In this document: one piece after another, positions 1-11,566 of the stretch
Numbering within the stretch: position 1 is the stretch's first letter
Layout of the letters: the number at the start of each line of letters is the position of its first letter
Assembly (NCBI GenBank): GCA_963969365.1
Contig: OZ017756.1
Coordinates: 1,674,001-1,738,000, forward strand
Direction: 5' to 3'
From: Asterochloris sp. CNOR1
Taxonomy: Eukaryota > Chlorophyta > Trebouxiophyceae > Trebouxiales > Trebouxiaceae
DNA length: 64,000 bases
Position numbers and translations under genes: made by a program
The notes under the pieces: generated by a model
What the model was told of the DNA's origin: nothing
Seen by the model: the letters and a program-made list of their open reading frames with translations, nothing else
Databases searched by the model: none

Positions 1-275
1 CAACTCATGGCAGCACATGCCCCAAGGGGGACGGATTGGGAAAAGGTGAAGGAGTTGACGCAGCCTGCTGGTCAGGCACACAGCCGCAGGACTCTGCGTG
101 GTGCCTCACTACCCTTGTTGTGTTGATACACTCCTTTCAGCGCACACAGCTTATCCATGTGCCTGCAGGCTGACGTTACCCCAGCCAAGCCTCAGCACAA
201 GCTGCTCCTGCAGCGAGGCAGCTTTCACTTATTCCAGCTGCCTGCAGCTGCCTGCCAGACAAAAGTGCAACTCAC

Positions 276-3200
276 TCGTCCATGACACCGTCACTGGTCA
301 GCCGCAGCACGATCTCATCCAGTGCAGAGTTGGAAGGGGCGCAAACCAGCACGTGGGTCCTCTCATTGCTCTGGGATCCCACAGGCTGCAGTGGGGCCTG
401 GTCCAGCAGCCCATAGGCGTCCATCCAGGAGGGCTTATCTGTGCCGTGCCAGGGCTTGACCAGGTCCCTGCAGCATGCACAGCTGCATTGGAAAGCTTGT
501 TCACAGCACAGCTGGGCCTAGTCCACAATGCCTGACCACCTCTCAGAAAGAGGCACAGCAAGCATGTCGAGGCAGCAACGCACTACAGGCCTCATAGCAC
601 CAACTTGGCAGTCATACTTTCAGGCAACGGCTAGTGAGACGCACGCCCGCTGGCCAAAGCTACTATCCTCCTAAAGACACAAAGTTCTGCTGGGAAAGCA
701 GCAGGGCTATGCAATGAGCAGCTCGCAGATCAGCAGCAGACCCATCAATCCTCCAGAACACCTGCTCTTCCATAAGCGCTGCAATTAGGGCCTTCTACAA
801 GAAGCATGCAGCCAGAGGCATGCTGGCCCAACTTGGCCCTGTCGCCAATGGTCCAGGGAGATCTGGCCCTCCACAGAGCCTGACGCTCCTTGCTTGCAAA
901 GCATACAGCATGATGCCAAACCAGTGTCTCCTCTTCAACTTGTACATCTGAGGTGTATGCAGGGCTGCTGAAGGCCATGTGGGGGGCCATGGCCTTCTAA
1001 GAGGCGCTTAAGCATTAATGTGCAGTTCCATGCAAGAGCAATATCACTGGGTCCACGGACAGGCAGCCTGCCGTCACCCAAGCCCCTTCTGCAAATGTGC
1101 CAGTGGTCTAGGGGACTGAAAGCTTCTACACACGCTGCAGCTCCTCCTTCCCGCACAGAGCCCCAAGCATGCAGGAGGTGTACCATCCTAAACTATGCAC
1201 TGAAAGGCAACAGAGGTGCAGAGACCCACCTGGGGTTGTCACCAGTGATCCAGGGGGACGCAGCCTTCCACAGGCGCTGCAGCTCTGTCTGCGAGGGTGC
1301 TTGCGTGACAGAGAGCTCTGCAGCGGCCCCATTTTGACCAGACTTTTGACTTGAGGGCTTGGCATACAGGATGAGGCTTAGCAGCGCCAGGATAGTCTTG
1401 GTCTTGCCTGTGCCTGGAGGCCCCTGCAAAGGTGGCACAGGCAGTCTGATATGTTGCTTGTATGCAGATGCAGGTAATGGACAGCAAAGGCTTGGACAGA
1501 CTGGTGAGGCAGCCGGTTTGCCCAGGCGCAGGGCAGTGTGTGTGGACAGCTGAGTACAGGCAACCAGGTGACTCGAGCCTGGTTTGAACTGGGTGCAAAG
1601 CTGTGCTGTAGCACAGCAGATGGCAGAGACTATTTGGGGTAGAAATTCAAGGCAGGCAATGCTTACTTTGTGTGGCAGTGCCAGCATAGGCCAACTTACT
1701 GTGTGCAGACTTGTACAGTGTGACAGCAACCCCACAGACAGCCTGGTGGTAAAGCCTATGTGATCACAATGCTGTGTATGCAAGCAAAAGCTGCAGTGCA
1801 CAAAGCTGGAGGTTTACCTGGATGAGCACAACTGGGGGCCCAGTCATGCCAGCCACGACAGCGGCCACCTGTGACTCGTTGTATTGCTCATGCAGTGATT
1901 TGTGCAGGGCCTGCAGCGCAGAGGGATGCAGCTGGTTCGAGAGCAGCAGCCCAAAGCCCATCAGGGGAGGTGCAAGACATCTCGTTGGGCAGCTGCTGGC
2001 ACAGCATGTCATGCATTGCATGCACTTAGGGTTCCTGAATTGGAGCAGGGAGTCATGCCTTGCCTCCACTGCAGAGCATGTGGTGTGTTTTTACTCCATT
2101 GCATGACAGCAGGGTGCAAAGGGCCCTAGACGCCTGAAGCAACAACACTTGCTGGCTTTGCTTGAACAGTTGGCAAGGTGCATGGTGCAAGCAGACGCAA
2201 AACACTACACGCAGAGAGGTTGCCCTGCAGGCTAGGTATGTCTCGTGAAAGCTGATGGCCTGAGGGCACCATGCACAGACAGTGAGACTGCCTCACAGGC
2301 ATCGTACATCCACTTGCGGGGTTGAAGCCCGCTGTTGGGAGGCACACAGCGTCTCAGATACTGACTCACAGCACATTGTGGGAATCTGCAAGACTGCGTC
2401 CCCCTCTCACAGACAGCCCACCTCAGGGATTTCAGGCTTGCAGGGGGCCAAAGCCACTGCAGAGTGGCCCTTCAGTAGCACGTGAGGGAAGGAAATATGG
2501 CGGACTGAGTGCAGGGCCACCCACTCTCGAGTGATGGTGGACATGTTGCTGAGCTTCTGCACCCACCACTCTCGATTGGGCTGCTTCAGCAGGGCATGGA
2601 TGGCCTGCACCCTGCAGGGCACATGGACTTGGAGCCAAGCTCTTTGCATGTAGTAACTTGGAAAGGGCTGCTTCAGCAGCACGTGTATGGCGTGCCTTCT
2701 AAGGAGCATGAGGAAGCATATAAATCAGTTCTGACGACGAGCATCAGTTGCTGTCATCATGAGGGGCAGCCATGAGGGGGCCCGCATGTCACAGGGCATG
2801 TCCTTTCACAATACGCACGGCAGTCTGCCCCATGCAGCCGACGAAGGCTGCGGCCAGTCAGCGCAAGATGGTCTCCATGTACAGTGATCTATTATGACTT
2901 GATGATACGTGAGCTCAACTATGCTTGGCACACCATCACTCAAGGTAGATCCCAAGGCCAGATCATGAAACTCCTAACCTGCGCCGCGACGGCTCATCGC
3001 TGTACATGCCTGGCTGCAGGAAGAACTTTATCATCAGGCTCTGCGTCCCCTGGTGAGAGTCCACATATCCCAATGCATGCAGCCGTGACTTCTCCTCCCT
3101 CACATCGCCTGGTTCTGATGGTTCCTGCAGCATCAAGCAGCATGATCCATCTGACATGGCAAAAGCCCCTCATCTGTGGTCCGGCAAGAGCCCAGTGCGG

Positions 3201-4698
3201 GCAGCCGGTGAAGGGTATGCATTCTGCCTGAGCCCGGCGCCAGCAGCTGCGACTTTGCCTGGCTCACATTGCCATGATCTCATGGGTTGACAAGGCACCA
3301 GGGGGTCTGGCTCAGGGCTTGTGAAGGGGCTTTCCAGCTCTTCCAAAGCTGAGCAGGCAAGGTGTGCAGGCCCCATGCATTGGTGGCCTGTCTGAAACAC
3401 TCGAGCCAAGAAGTGCACCACTTGACACGTCTCTCCCAGGCAGATACTGTCTTGACAGCGCAGAGAACAAGTTACCTCTGAGACATCTCTTCCAGGGTTC
3501 TGTGTACACAGGAGGACCATATCATTGTCTGAGAACCGGGTTGTGGCGTGGCCATGCATGGTGATCTTGACTTGCAGGAAGTCGCTTTTCTGCATTTCAG
3601 TGGAAGAGCGGCTCATCAGTATAGCTTGGGCTGTTGCTCATGCTGCATGCCAGCAGCTTGACTGCATCCCCCGGGACAGAGCTCGCCCCAGAGGCAGTCC
3701 TTTGCTACAGGCAAAGCCTGACGTCTTGGATATTGAAGCATGCCGCTGCTTGCACAGCTGACTGCTCAAAATGTCAAAGCAGCTGGAGGTGGCATCATGC
3801 CGGCTGCCTGGTTTGAAGTCTGTAACAGGGACAAGAAAAGCACCACCAGCCTCATGATGCTTGAAAGCTGACCTGAGACAGTTCGCTGGAGATGGCATGC
3901 TCGGCTGCTGAGGCAATGCCCTCCTCACTGCCCCTGACCAGCAGTGACCCACACTCCTCCAGCAGCAGCGGCTCGAAAGTATCGACGTAATCCTGCACAC
4001 AATCAGGACTGCAAGCTGAAGTGCAATCATAACAAGACATGACAAGGCCAAGTGCCCTTTTGGCTGGTGCCCACTGCTACTGCTAACAGCCGCTGCGAGC
4101 AACAGACATGCAAGGGCCCCATGGCCTGTTTGGCACAGCAGAGAGGCACACAGCAGACTGCGTGGCAGGCAGGTGTGTGCACTGGCCTTAGATGGAGCCC
4201 ATTGGCAGGAAGCTCCTGTACGCATGGCCCTGTGCAGGCCACAACAGCACTGTGCTTGCACCGAGTCACAGCTTGATGGGCTACAGCCTGCACACTGGAA
4301 GAGACAGCGTGCGCGGGGAGGCATCAGGCCCTTTAGATATGCTACCACCATGCAGGGAGTTCATGCAGGCAAGGGGTCCTGTGCAGGCACCGCTTGTCTG
4401 TCTGCTTCCTGCTTTTGCTGCACAGCCGGGTGTGGCCTGCAGGCTGACCTGCATGTCATTGAACGTGGCCGGCACCGCCTTGAGCTCCTGCTGCAGAGCT
4501 CCCTGCTCATTGGTCAGCCTCTCGTCTAGATCAAAGTAGTCCCAGGCCAGCAGCAACTGCTGCAGCCTGCGCACTGCCAATGAAGAGTAAGCTCAACAGG
4601 AGCCCAGGGCTACCACCTCGCAGTCAAGACGTATGGCAACCCCTCATCAATGGCACCTGTAGACCTGGCACATGTGCTGCCACTTCAGCGAAACGCAT
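276..4698 (-). CDS. MAA3: SEN1/MAA3-type superfamily 1 helicase, N-terminal part (3' end off the window)
   Basis: Putative RNA/DNA helicase of the Senataxin/Sen1/MAGATAMA3 family, which unwinds RNA:DNA hybrids and acts in transcription termination and RNA processing in the nucleus (family knowledge). Exons read on the minus strand: 4665-4698, 4449-4573, 3873-3992, 3476-3589, 2979-3124, 2422-2611, about 2005-1818, 1230-1423, 276-467. Phases join except that the start of exon 7 is uncertain. Visible signatures in order: LLAWDYFDL, DYVDTFEPLLLEE, FSDNDMVLL, HALGYVDSHQGTQSL, ITREWVALHSV, Q-motif YNESQVAAV, Walker A GPPGTGKT, ASPWITGDNPR, and motif Ia VLVCAPSNSALDEIVLRL. The order matches Arabidopsis MAA3. 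The start ATG at 4698 opens a 34-nt exon and is inferred from phase. Motifs II-VI must lie left of position 1; the 275 bases there look intronic. Divergent from the MYB gene. Confidence 0.85.
840..1143 (-). repeat. Two decayed copies of a helicase exon 3' end inside the following intron
   Basis: Segments 1096-1143 and 840-888 align with the real exon end 1237-1285 (encoding LWKAASPWITGD). The nearer copy has acquired a TAG stop. The farther copy keeps an open frame (LWRARSPWTIGD) but has no GT after it. They sit in the intron 468-1229. Confidence 0.75.
2666..2697 (-). repeat. Decayed copy of helicase exon 6 start, in the preceding intron
   Basis: Aligns with 2578-2608 in the real exon (IHALLKQP versus ghost IHVLLKQP). 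The copy lies about 88 bp upstream in the gene's orientation. The phase-matched acceptor is at 2612, so the copy is left in the intron. Confidence 0.6.
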
Positions 4699-5083
4699 GT
4701 GACACACCTCAGGGTGGGGTCTGATGACAACACTGGCTTAGGGATCGCCATAGATCTCCTCCGGGTTAGGCAGTGCTAGTGCTAGATTTGGGATGTTGTC
4801 TGACGGTCGCTTGAACAGCTGTGTATTCAGCTGCGCAGACTGTGATCCATTGCACAGCATGGACATACGGGCACTCCTGAAACCTAAGGAAGGCAAAGGC
4901 GTGGTTAGGTCTTGAATTCTAAAGCACAGTTGTTGAGAACAGGCTGGACAAGGGCAGAGAGTTTTGCTCGGAGGTCCAAGGGGTATTCCGGGAGTGAAGA
5001 CAAGATCCTCAGAAGAGCAACAACGAGACCAGAGTTGCAGTATGACCCTTGCCAGATCGTGCTAGGCCCTCTGGGCAGGCAAG
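4699..5083. promoter_or_regulatory. Divergent spacer between the helicase and MYB genes
   Basis: 385 bases separate the two predicted start codons, so both promoters and 5' UTRs should be here. I see no TATA box or other motif I would defend. A short minus-strand open frame (about 4743-4872) is discussed among the rejected items. Confidence 0.4.
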
Positions 5084-7140
5084 ATGGGGGTGACGCCCCC
5101 CCAACGCACAGCGGATGACTGGAGGTATGCTGCCTTGTGCCTGACTGCTCTGGCTTTGCTCTCTCAGAGTCCAGGCAAGCCCACTTGTGCTGCCATTGCC
5201 TGCAGCATTGATGAGGATAACATCTTGGAGAGGCTGCTAGCGGAGTACTGGGACGCGAAAGACAGGTCTGCTGTGTACACAAACTGGGAGCAAGGGTCAG
5301 GCAGGCCTCCCGTGGCAAGCAAACTAGGAGATGCAACTCAAACTATCAGAAAAGGAACCGCTATGCTAGACTGCCACCGCAGAACCTGGCACCAACACTG
5401 ACTGTGCAAAGCTGTCACAAAGAGCCTTGCCTGCCTTGATGTCCCACTGCCAATTGTGCTGCCTGTTGGACCTGTCTGCAACCAGCTGCCTGATTGCAGG
5501 GCTGAGAAGATCGCGGCCAAGCTGCCCCGCAAGGACATCAATGCTGTGCGCAAACGCATTGCCCTGCTGGAGGTGCGTGTGCCTCTTACTTGAACAGAGG
5601 CGTGTAAAATCGCATGGCACAAGGCCATGAGCTCCCTTGCGGCCGGCCTGGCCGCTTTGCCGCTCGCTGGCCAAGTCGAATGGCTCGCCTAGCAGGCGAG
5701 CCAGAAGATCAGCCGCACAGAGAGGTACAGAGCCCTCAGGGCATCAGCCCAGCAACCCTTGCAACACATGCCTGCAGCAGGACGCAAAGGCAATGTCCTC
5801 ACCGAGGTCGTCTCTCTGGCCACTGCTGACACCTGACGGCGGAGTGTGTGGCTTGCAGGGAGATGTGAGGGACTTTGATGTCAGCTCCGTTGCTGTGCAA
5901 TGCCACATACGTCTATCAGCCACAGGCTGAGTGAGTGGCATCATTTAACACACCTTCCTGCTGCCTGCAGGAGGATGTGAAGGCCATTGATGCTGGCACA
6001 GTCCCCCTGCCGCCCTATGTCAACAGCGTCAACCCCTCTAACACGCCTCTGCCACCCACCATACAGATGCCGCCGCCCATTCCCATAGAGACTAGCGCCA
6101 CAGTAAGCGGTGGCCTGCATCTCTGCAGCAAACAGCTGCACTTGTGCCTGCATGGCTGCTGCCCATGGCCCTGCTCCGGGACTGGCTGCCTGCATCTGTG
6201 CCTTGCTGCAATTCTGCTCGCCAGCGCTGCCTGCTCGTGGCCCCGCTTGTGAAGTGCCGCTGCAGGAACGCCATTCCCGATTGTTGGACTCATTGTCAGC
6301 TTCTGGGGGCAGCTACAGCAACGACTGGGGCCCCTGTAATGCCCACTTTGCCGAGGCTGATGCCTATTGACTGCTGAGGAGAGCAGCTGCAGCAGTAATA
6401 TAATGCAGATGCATTCCGGTGCAGCAAGGTCTGACAACATGCTGCTGCTCCCTGCTGCAGCAAAAGGCCAAAAACAGCTCAGATGAGCGGCGCAAAGGGA
6501 TTCCCTGGACAGAAGAGGAGCACAGGCTGTTTCTCATGGGACTGGCCAAGTTTGGCAAAGGGGACTGGCGAAGTATCAGCCGCAATTTTGTCATCACCCG
6601 CACACCCACACAGGTGGGGGGGTAGAGCCTTAAGGGGCCAGGCCCAGCATTGGCTGTAGAGCCGTACGTGCGTGGGCAGCGGACTTGCTCTGACCGAAAA
6701 GAGCTTCTGTTCAGTCCTTGGGACACTGCTGTGGCTTCCCAGCAGGCCACATGAGCTGGGTGCTCTCAGCTGCAGCTCAGATAGTCCTGCCTGATGCACC
6801 TGCAGGTGGCCAGTCATGCTCAGAAGTATTTCATCCGCCTGAGCTCCCAAAATAAGAAGGACAAGCGGCGTTCCAGCATTCATGACATCACCAGCGTGCA
6901 CCCTCCAGGTGCGTGGCCCTGCCGCGGTGGCCTGCCTTACAAAGGCCCACCTGTGCCTGCAGGGCAGGCAACAGCCGACTGCCACAGCAGTTGGCATGCA
7001 TCCAGTGTGCAGGACTGCTGCACCTCTTTACTGCAGGAATACACCCAGGGATGATGATGCAGCCTGGCCTGATGCAGCCAGGAATGCCAATGATGCCACC
7101 TGGGCTCCCCCCCGGCAGCATCGGGCCCGGCATCATGTGA
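5084..7140 (+). CDS. DIVARICATA-type SHAQKYF MYB transcription factor (221 aa)
   Basis: Seven exons: 5084-5124, 5206-5265, 5500-5572, 5971-6102, 6461-6613, 6806-6908, 7037-7140; the total of 666 nt is exactly in frame. The N-terminal SANT repeat begins [20 protein letters not shown] and runs to [20 protein letters not shown], the linker typical of DIV/RADIALIS relatives. The usual second Trp (RWEKIA in the family) is Ala here (RAEKIA). After a proline-rich linker the DNA-binding MYB repeat reads [20 protein letters not shown], then GDWRSISRN, and ends in the diagnostic [12 protein letters not shown]. The last exon is a Met/Gly/Pro-rich tail. Such proteins bind I-box-like GATAAG sites (family knowledge) and act in the nucleus. 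The ATG at 5084 is chosen because its exon supplies the first Trp of the SANT repeat across the splice. Target genes cannot be inferred. Confidence 0.9.
5848..5892 (+). repeat. Ghost copy of MYB exon 4 start with its acceptor
   Basis: A TTGCAG-ended stretch followed by codons for [10 protein letters not shown] parallels the real acceptor and exon start at 5965-6003 ([10 protein letters not shown]), about 112 bp downstream. The frame stops after about 20 codons. It could also be a weak alternative exon. Confidence 0.6.
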
Positions 7141-7580
7141 CTGCTCCTCACAACCTCATGCGCCTTACTGCGACAAAAGCCTGAGCCAGCACCATACCAT
7201 ACAGATTTTAGGAATCACTGCATGTTGTACAACCCCAGCCTTGCTGTAGATTGTGTGCATGAAATCTGAACTTGGCCTTCCACAATGCCTTGGCAAGCAG
7301 GAGCAGCTTCACTGCCATGCCCTGCAGTGCTGTGTCTTGAACACAAGCATGGTCACCTGCCTTGCCCGTAGCACAGACCACATTGTGTAACACTTTCAGG
7401 TCTCCTCTTCAAATGTTGTGCATGTACAGTTTGGGGCAGGTTCATTTCCTGAAAAAATTTGCAGCATGCGATCTCTGAATATCCCAGTGCGGGACGCAGC
7501 TTCAGTCAGTAAAGAATAGTGCGTCCCAGAAAGCGGGGCATCTGTTCATACAGTGTTGGGGACTAGGCAGATGTCAGTGT
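7141..7580. other. Convergent 3' spacer of the MYB and PRR genes
   Basis: 440 bases with no supported gene. It should contain both 3' UTRs. A TGTAA, the common polyadenylation signal of green algae, occurs on the plus strand at 7386-7390 and could serve the MYB gene. I found no matching signal for the minus-strand gene. Confidence 0.45.
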
Positions 7581-10500
7581 TCAGGAGGCAGATGGAGCAT
7601 TGACTGTTGGAGAACTCTGAGCAGCCTGGACGCCCTCCTCAGCAGCCTGCTGGGCATTAAAGCTAGCTGCAACCTCTGCCTTTACAAATTGGCCTTTGAC
7701 TCGCGGCCTGGCCTCAGCCAGGCGGCGCCTACTCTCATATCGCACCTGCAGCAGCAAACGCAGCCTGGTGCTGATGCTGCTGCTGCAACTTTTGCTTACC
7801 CTAACCTTGCTGCATTATGGGCATCATAGATGTCACCAAGAGCAGCGTTACTCACAATGCACAGTTCCAACGACACCAGCCGGTTGAACGCCTCAACAGC
7901 AGCCCGCTTCCATGTGACATGCCATCTGCCTGCCTGCTGCCAATCCTCAGCTCACCGTCTTATTGAAGTTGCGGGCCTTACGCTTCTCCTTGAAGCGTGC
8001 AATGGCCTCCTTTCTATTGGCAGCAGACTTGTCCACAGTCATGCGGTGCTGCTCGACAGCCGCAGTGAAGGCATAATAGAAGCGCTGGTGTTGCTGCTTG
8101 GCATCTGCACCTACAGCAGGAGGGGTTGGGTACGGGCAGTGCTGCGAGGACCTGTACTGCCAGATCAGCCCCGAGGCCCTAGGTAGATGCGATCAAGGCA
8201 CGAAGCATGGGGGCAAGTGGCAGACAGACACAATCAGGGACACAGCACAGACTGACTGTAGTCCCTTGTCCAACGACAACCGTCTCTCATCAGCAACAGC
8301 GCTCCCACCTGGCGGTGCCACCGGCCCAGGGGGCTGCAACAGCTGTTGCTGGCCCAGGCCAGCTGCCAGCAGCGCGGCTGCTGCTGCAGGGGCAGCCAGT
8401 GCCTGCGCTGCTGCTGCAGGGGGAACATCTCCCAAACGCCCGCAGGTGGGCCCTGCCGTAGCCGTCAGGTGCTCGCCACCGACCTGGGCCATGGCAGAGG
8501 CATCCCCGCGATCGCAGGGCCGTGGGACGATTCCTGCGAAGTTTTGGAAGGCTGAGCGGGTGGCTGAGTGGTGCAGCAGATCTGCAGTGAGGCCAGGGCT
8601 GCCACGGGCTGCCTCGGCCGGCCCATCTGTGCTTGCCTCCTGCTGCTGCTTCGTGCGCACCCGCTCTGCCTCCATCTGAGCCCCCCAGGCTGCACACAGC
8701 ACGGGCGTCATTAATTTGTGCTTGATGAAGCAGTGAGAGCAGCATGGACTTGCAGGCGCCAGGGCCAGCCTTCCTCACGAGGACATACCCTGCTGAAGCA
8801 GATTGCTGACAGGGAAGTCGCGGCTCCTGCCTTCTGAAAATGCCCTGCCCAGTCACCAGCTTTGCACACCAACAGAAAATGGCCTCTGGTACATCACCAT
8901 GCAGCTGTTGCATTGCATGAGCAGTACCCCTTAAACATCTGCATAGTGAGGGGCCCTTCACTGCTGCCCGCTGCATCCTTCTCTGTGTGCACCCCCATAG
9001 CGTGCATGGGAATGACAGGTACATTCAAACCCGCACAGTATGCTGGCTGCAGTTGTGCTTTTGCAGTACCTGCCAGCTCTTTGAGCGCGGGCGGCATGGG
9101 AGCAGGAGTGCTGCCGCCAGCCGGCGTCTGACCGATATCTAGAGGCCGAATGGCCAGGTGCACTAAGGCGTCAGGGACTTGGCCTGGCACCGAAGCTGCT
9201 GGGGCAGAGACATCTGCACAGAAGCAGCTCCAGACTAAGCAAAGGGGGTTATCCATCATGTAGGGTGGACATGCTGCAGGACAGCAATGCCAGCAGTCCG
9301 TGCTTGCTCTAGTGTGGTGAAGGCTGCCCTGGGACGCTGACATGTCATACCAGCAGGCAGTGCATGACTGTGCAGCCCTGCTCTGGCGGCACAAGCACAG
9401 AGCGTGATCTGCTGCGTCGAGCTCAGGGATGACACTGGAAAGTGCAGCCCTGTGGTGGGCAGCCCCTGCTGTGCCCACACATCCTGCCTGACGCTCACCA
9501 TGAGCCCCCTGCTGGCGCAGCCTCTTGGCCTGGGGCTCCTCTGGGGGTGGGGCTTGCTGCTGCTGCCTCTCTGCTGACTCGTCGACAGGCAGTGAGCTGC
9601 TGCCCCCCTCGCTGGGCGCAGGGCCGCTGCTGGCGGACTCTCGGCTTCCCAGGGCGACAGCAGCTGGGCGCTTGGTGCCTGCCAACCCCGACCTCGGGGG
9701 GGGTCCCGCTGCTGCTGGTGCTGCTGTCTGGGAGGCAGCTGGCGGCTGCGGGGTGCCACTCCTGCTGGCTGCTGCTGTGTTGGGAGGCCCTGCTGCAAAG
9801 GGGCTGACTGCGGCAGGGTGGTCTGCAGCAGGCGCGCCTGCAGGTTGGGGACAGAGACGATGTCGCGCTGCCGGAGCCTAAAGTTTGTGCGGATTGGCAC
9901 TGCAAGCTTGTATGACCGGCTGCAAGAAGATGCATGGCCAGCATCAAGCATGGCGTTTCATGGAAGCAGTACAGCTTTCCCACAGCCAACAAGACGGACT
10001 GGCCTGTGCCTTGCTGTCAGTGCTGAACTTTAGGACCAGCCTGTCTGTCAGGGGAGTCCTATGCCTGCCACTGTGTCACTCCTACATCTTGCACAACCAG
10101 TACAAAGCAGCATTTGAGCTTGGTATCAAACAGGCAGCGCTTCACTACAGGTCAAGACAGCAGCTATAGCTGAAGGCCATCATGTGCTACAATCCTTGCA
10201 GAGTGGCATATATGTTGATGCAGACACTGTACATTGCTGTTGTCAGCACATACAGTGGCAGAGGCGCCAACTGTCGTCTCTGTAGAAAAAAATGCCTGGC
10301 CTACGTAAACTACCTGGCTGCGCATCTGCTGCGCCTGCGGCAACACCCCCACCGGCTGCTGCAGCTGAGGGGCTGCTGCCGCCGCTGGTCTGCGAGAAGC
10401 GCCACAGGTGCTGCCACAGGGTGGTGACCTCGTTCTTCCGAATGGGCTTCACCAAGTAGTCCCGCGCCCCAGCCTCAAAGGCCTTCAGCACGGCCTCCTG

Positions 10501-11441
10501 TGAGCTCTGAGAGCTCATGACTGCGGTGGTATGAGCAGGGCATGAGCAGCGTGAGCATGCTGCGTAACTTGCGGGCTGAAGGCAGTGCATCAACACGCAT
10601 GTGCAGCCTGGCTCGATGGGAGGCCATCAACACATATGTGCAGCCTGCCGAGATGGGAAGCCAGGCTAGGTCCCAACCCTCCTATAGGCCCCGCTGGTGC
10701 AGATTGCATGCATGCATTGAAAGCAGCAGCTTCAGCACAGTCGTTGCTCAAGCAAGGGAGTTTAGAGGTGGCCCGATGCAAATGGTTGTACCAGTCTCAG
10801 CTGGGTGCTACATTGTGAGATCTGAGATTGCTACAGTGCAGCCCCCATCTGAGGCCTGCAGTGGAGGGAATTGGCAGGCAAGGTGAGGACATCACTTGTG
10901 AGCCGAGTGCACTGTGCTCTTTGATGCTCACCAATGATAGGTACATCCTGGTACTCCTCCTTTTGCAGGGCGTCAATCAGCTGCATGCCATCCACCTGGA
11001 AAGTGCACATCAAGCTCTGAAAAGGCCCTGCAAGTCTCCTACACCATAAAGAGCCACACAGGTGCTCCCCTGTGAGCGCAATATTCAGATTTGATGCCAG
11101 CTCTCCCACCTCCGGCATCAGCAGGTCAGTCAGCACCAGGTTGATGCTGCTGCCCTGCTCAGACTGCAAGATTTGCAGCGCCTCGCGCCCATTCCTAGCC
11201 GCTGTGACTGCAGAAGAGCGCCGGCCTCAGAAAGTGTGGGACAGTGAGCTTGTCTGCCATGTGAGCAGCTTTGGTCTTCACCTTGATAATCGCATTTGCG
11301 AAGCAAACGCTCGATGACTTGCAGTGTGACTGCGTCGTCCTCCACCAGCAGCACATTCAGCGGCTGTTTCAGGAAAAAGTTCTTGCCCGGCTTGCCAGCA
11401 CTCTCGCTTGATGTGCCAGATGCCTGCTCCGCATCTGCCAT
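7581..11441 (-). CDS. TOC1/PRR-type response regulator with CCT domain (603 aa)
   Basis: Nine exons: 11282-11441, 11110-11207, 10932-10995, 10314-10520, 9499-9867, 9070-9213, 8281-8689, 7956-8151, 7581-7745; 1,812 nt, all phases consistent. Receiver domain at residues about 28-145: LNVLLVEDD, LVLTDLLMPEVDG, VPIIVMSS, and DYLVKPIRKNEVTTLWQHLW, the last being the hallmark of plant PRRs. The middle is disordered, Ala/Gln/Pro-rich and contains a basic AKRLRQQ. The C-terminal CCT domain reads KEAIARFKEKRKARNFNK / VRYESRRRLAEARPR / VKGQFVK. PRRs are nuclear transcriptional repressors of the circadian clock (family knowledge). Unlike land-plant PRRs, the acidic pair, phospho-acceptor Asp and Lys of a true receiver are all present. 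Exon 5 starts at an acceptor inferred from phase. The 2-bp overhangs at exons 7 and 8 also fit. Confidence 0.9.
10588..10661. repeat. Two-copy 37-bp tandem repeat in a PRR intron
   Basis: Units 10588-10624 and 10625-10661 share CATCAACAC, TGTGCAGCCTG and GATGGGA blocks. Intronic, with no coding role seen. Confidence 0.7.
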
Positions 11442-11566
11442 ATAGCGAGCCAGGGCCGTTCCTGTCTACCCTAGTGCAGCAATGCGGAAGGCCAGCCTGA
11501 GCATTCCTTCTTCTTGCAGAGTGACTGGTTCTGGACAATTTCCTTTGCCAGCAAATGTGTTCCACA

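Noticed and set aside
2820-2900. Minus-strand stretch readable as AFVGCMGQTAVRIVKGH
   Set aside because: Lies in a helicase intron. The flanking exons join in phase without it and nothing in the MAA3 family corresponds.
4743-4872. Minus-strand open frame ending NLALALPNPEEIYGDP in the divergent spacer
   Set aside because: Protein-like look, but it stops before the helicase start, has no phase-compatible donor, and overlaps the expected 5' UTRs. It could be a small upstream ORF; no support beyond composition.
4905-5336. Minus-strand open frame of about 140 codons opposite MYB exons 1-2
   Set aside because: It lies antisense to two well-supported MYB exons and matches no family.
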